Below, piece after piece: positions 5,987 to 6,270 of a stretch of 6,270 nt of DNA. Under the pieces are notes generated by a model. The model was not told the origin of the DNA, searched no databases, and worked only from the letters and a program-made list of their open reading frames with translations. A program made the position numbers and the translations under genes. This DNA comes from an uncultured Oscillospiraceae bacterium (GTDB taxonomy: Bacteria; Bacillota; Clostridia; Oscillospirales; Ruminococcaceae), in contig CAKRVU010000079.1 of assembly GCA_934408835.1 (NCBI GenBank), positions 1 through 6,270 on the forward strand, in the 5' to 3' direction. Position 1 is the stretch's first letter; each line of letters begins with the position of its first letter.

Positions 5987-6270
5987 ATGAGCATACTGGG
6001 AAACATACTCTGGTTTGTCTGCGGCGGACTTTTGAGCGGGCTGGCATGGGTATTGTCAGGCTGTCTGTGGTGCATCACGATCATCGGGATACCGATCGGC
6101 CTGCAGTGTTTCAAGTTCGCCAGTCTGGCATTCTTTCCGTTTGGAAAGGAAGTTGTGTACGGCGGCGGTGCGGTCAGCCTGCTTGCCAATATCGTCTGGC
6201 TGATTGTGTCGGGAATACCGATGGCAGTCGGCAATGCCGCAATCGGTGTTGTCTGCTGCATCACAATCAT
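5987..6270 (+). CDS. YccF-family inner membrane protein, 3'-truncated by window edge
   Basis: The first 94 codons are present. The sequence matches the YccF (DUF307) family: a hydrophobic segment at about 7-37 leads into CITIIGIPIGLQCFKFASLAFFPFGKEV (pieces at 29-56), the family hallmark, and a second hydrophobic segment (about 62-94) ends in CCITI, the start of the second copy of the same repeat. The family's usual architecture is two such repeats with about four membrane helices, so the missing part should hold the second GIP...FK...PFG. The protein is an integral membrane protein of unknown biochemical function. The start is set by a strong AAGGAGGAC site. GC-rich composition matches the left flank, so this gene is probably host-native and marks the right side of the AT-rich insert. 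It has its own promoter and a structured leader. Confidence 0.88.
   Translation, partial: MSILGNILWFVCGGLLSGLAWVLSGCLWCITIIGIPIGLQCFKFASLAFFPFGKEVVYGGGAVSLLANIVWLIVSGIPMAVGNAAIGVVCCITI

Overview
The window is bacterial DNA with two very different compositions. Positions 1 to about 1450 and from about 5900 to the end are GC-rich (roughly 55-60% by eye), compact and strongly Shine-Dalgarno-led. The middle, about 1451 to 5830, is clearly AT-rich (roughly 35-40%). A host with AGGAGG-type ribosome binding sites, sigma70/A-type promoters and a NUDIX_N-type hydrolase fits Bacillota best, but the sequence alone does not fix the taxon. All supported genes lie on the + strand.

Layout. (1) 1-864 is the 3' part of an alpha/beta hydrolase of the lipase-3/Mbeg1-like type, with its catalytic Ser-Asp-His visible. 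(2) 830-1450 is a Nudix hydrolase with an N-terminal NUDIX_N helical domain; it overlaps the hydrolase end and probably shares its operon. (3) 1523-2335 is a single-gene unit: an HNH endonuclease of the McrA-like type with an N-terminal domain I cannot assign. It has its own extended -10 promoter and a very clear intrinsic terminator. (4) 2437-2856 is a small MutT/NudG-like Nudix hydrolase, overlapping by 8 bases with (5) 2849-5797, a large protein made of a PLD-type (HKD) nuclease, an SF2 DEAD/DEAH helicase and a DUF3427-like C-terminal region. (6) A textbook promoter and a hairpin-containing leader follow, then the 5' part of a YccF-family membrane protein from 5987, cut by the window end.

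How it fits together. The AT-rich block looks like a laterally acquired cassette inserted between two host housekeeping units. It carries nucleic-acid-attacking domains (HNH, PLD, SF2 translocase) and a nucleotide-cleaning Nudix enzyme, without a methyltransferase, integrase or transposase in view. The most interesting reading is a defence cassette: a translationally coupled Nudix + PLD-helicase-DUF3427 pair, with an adjacent but independently transcribed HNH nuclease. The defence role is inferred from domain content; the individual domain assignments are well supported by motifs.
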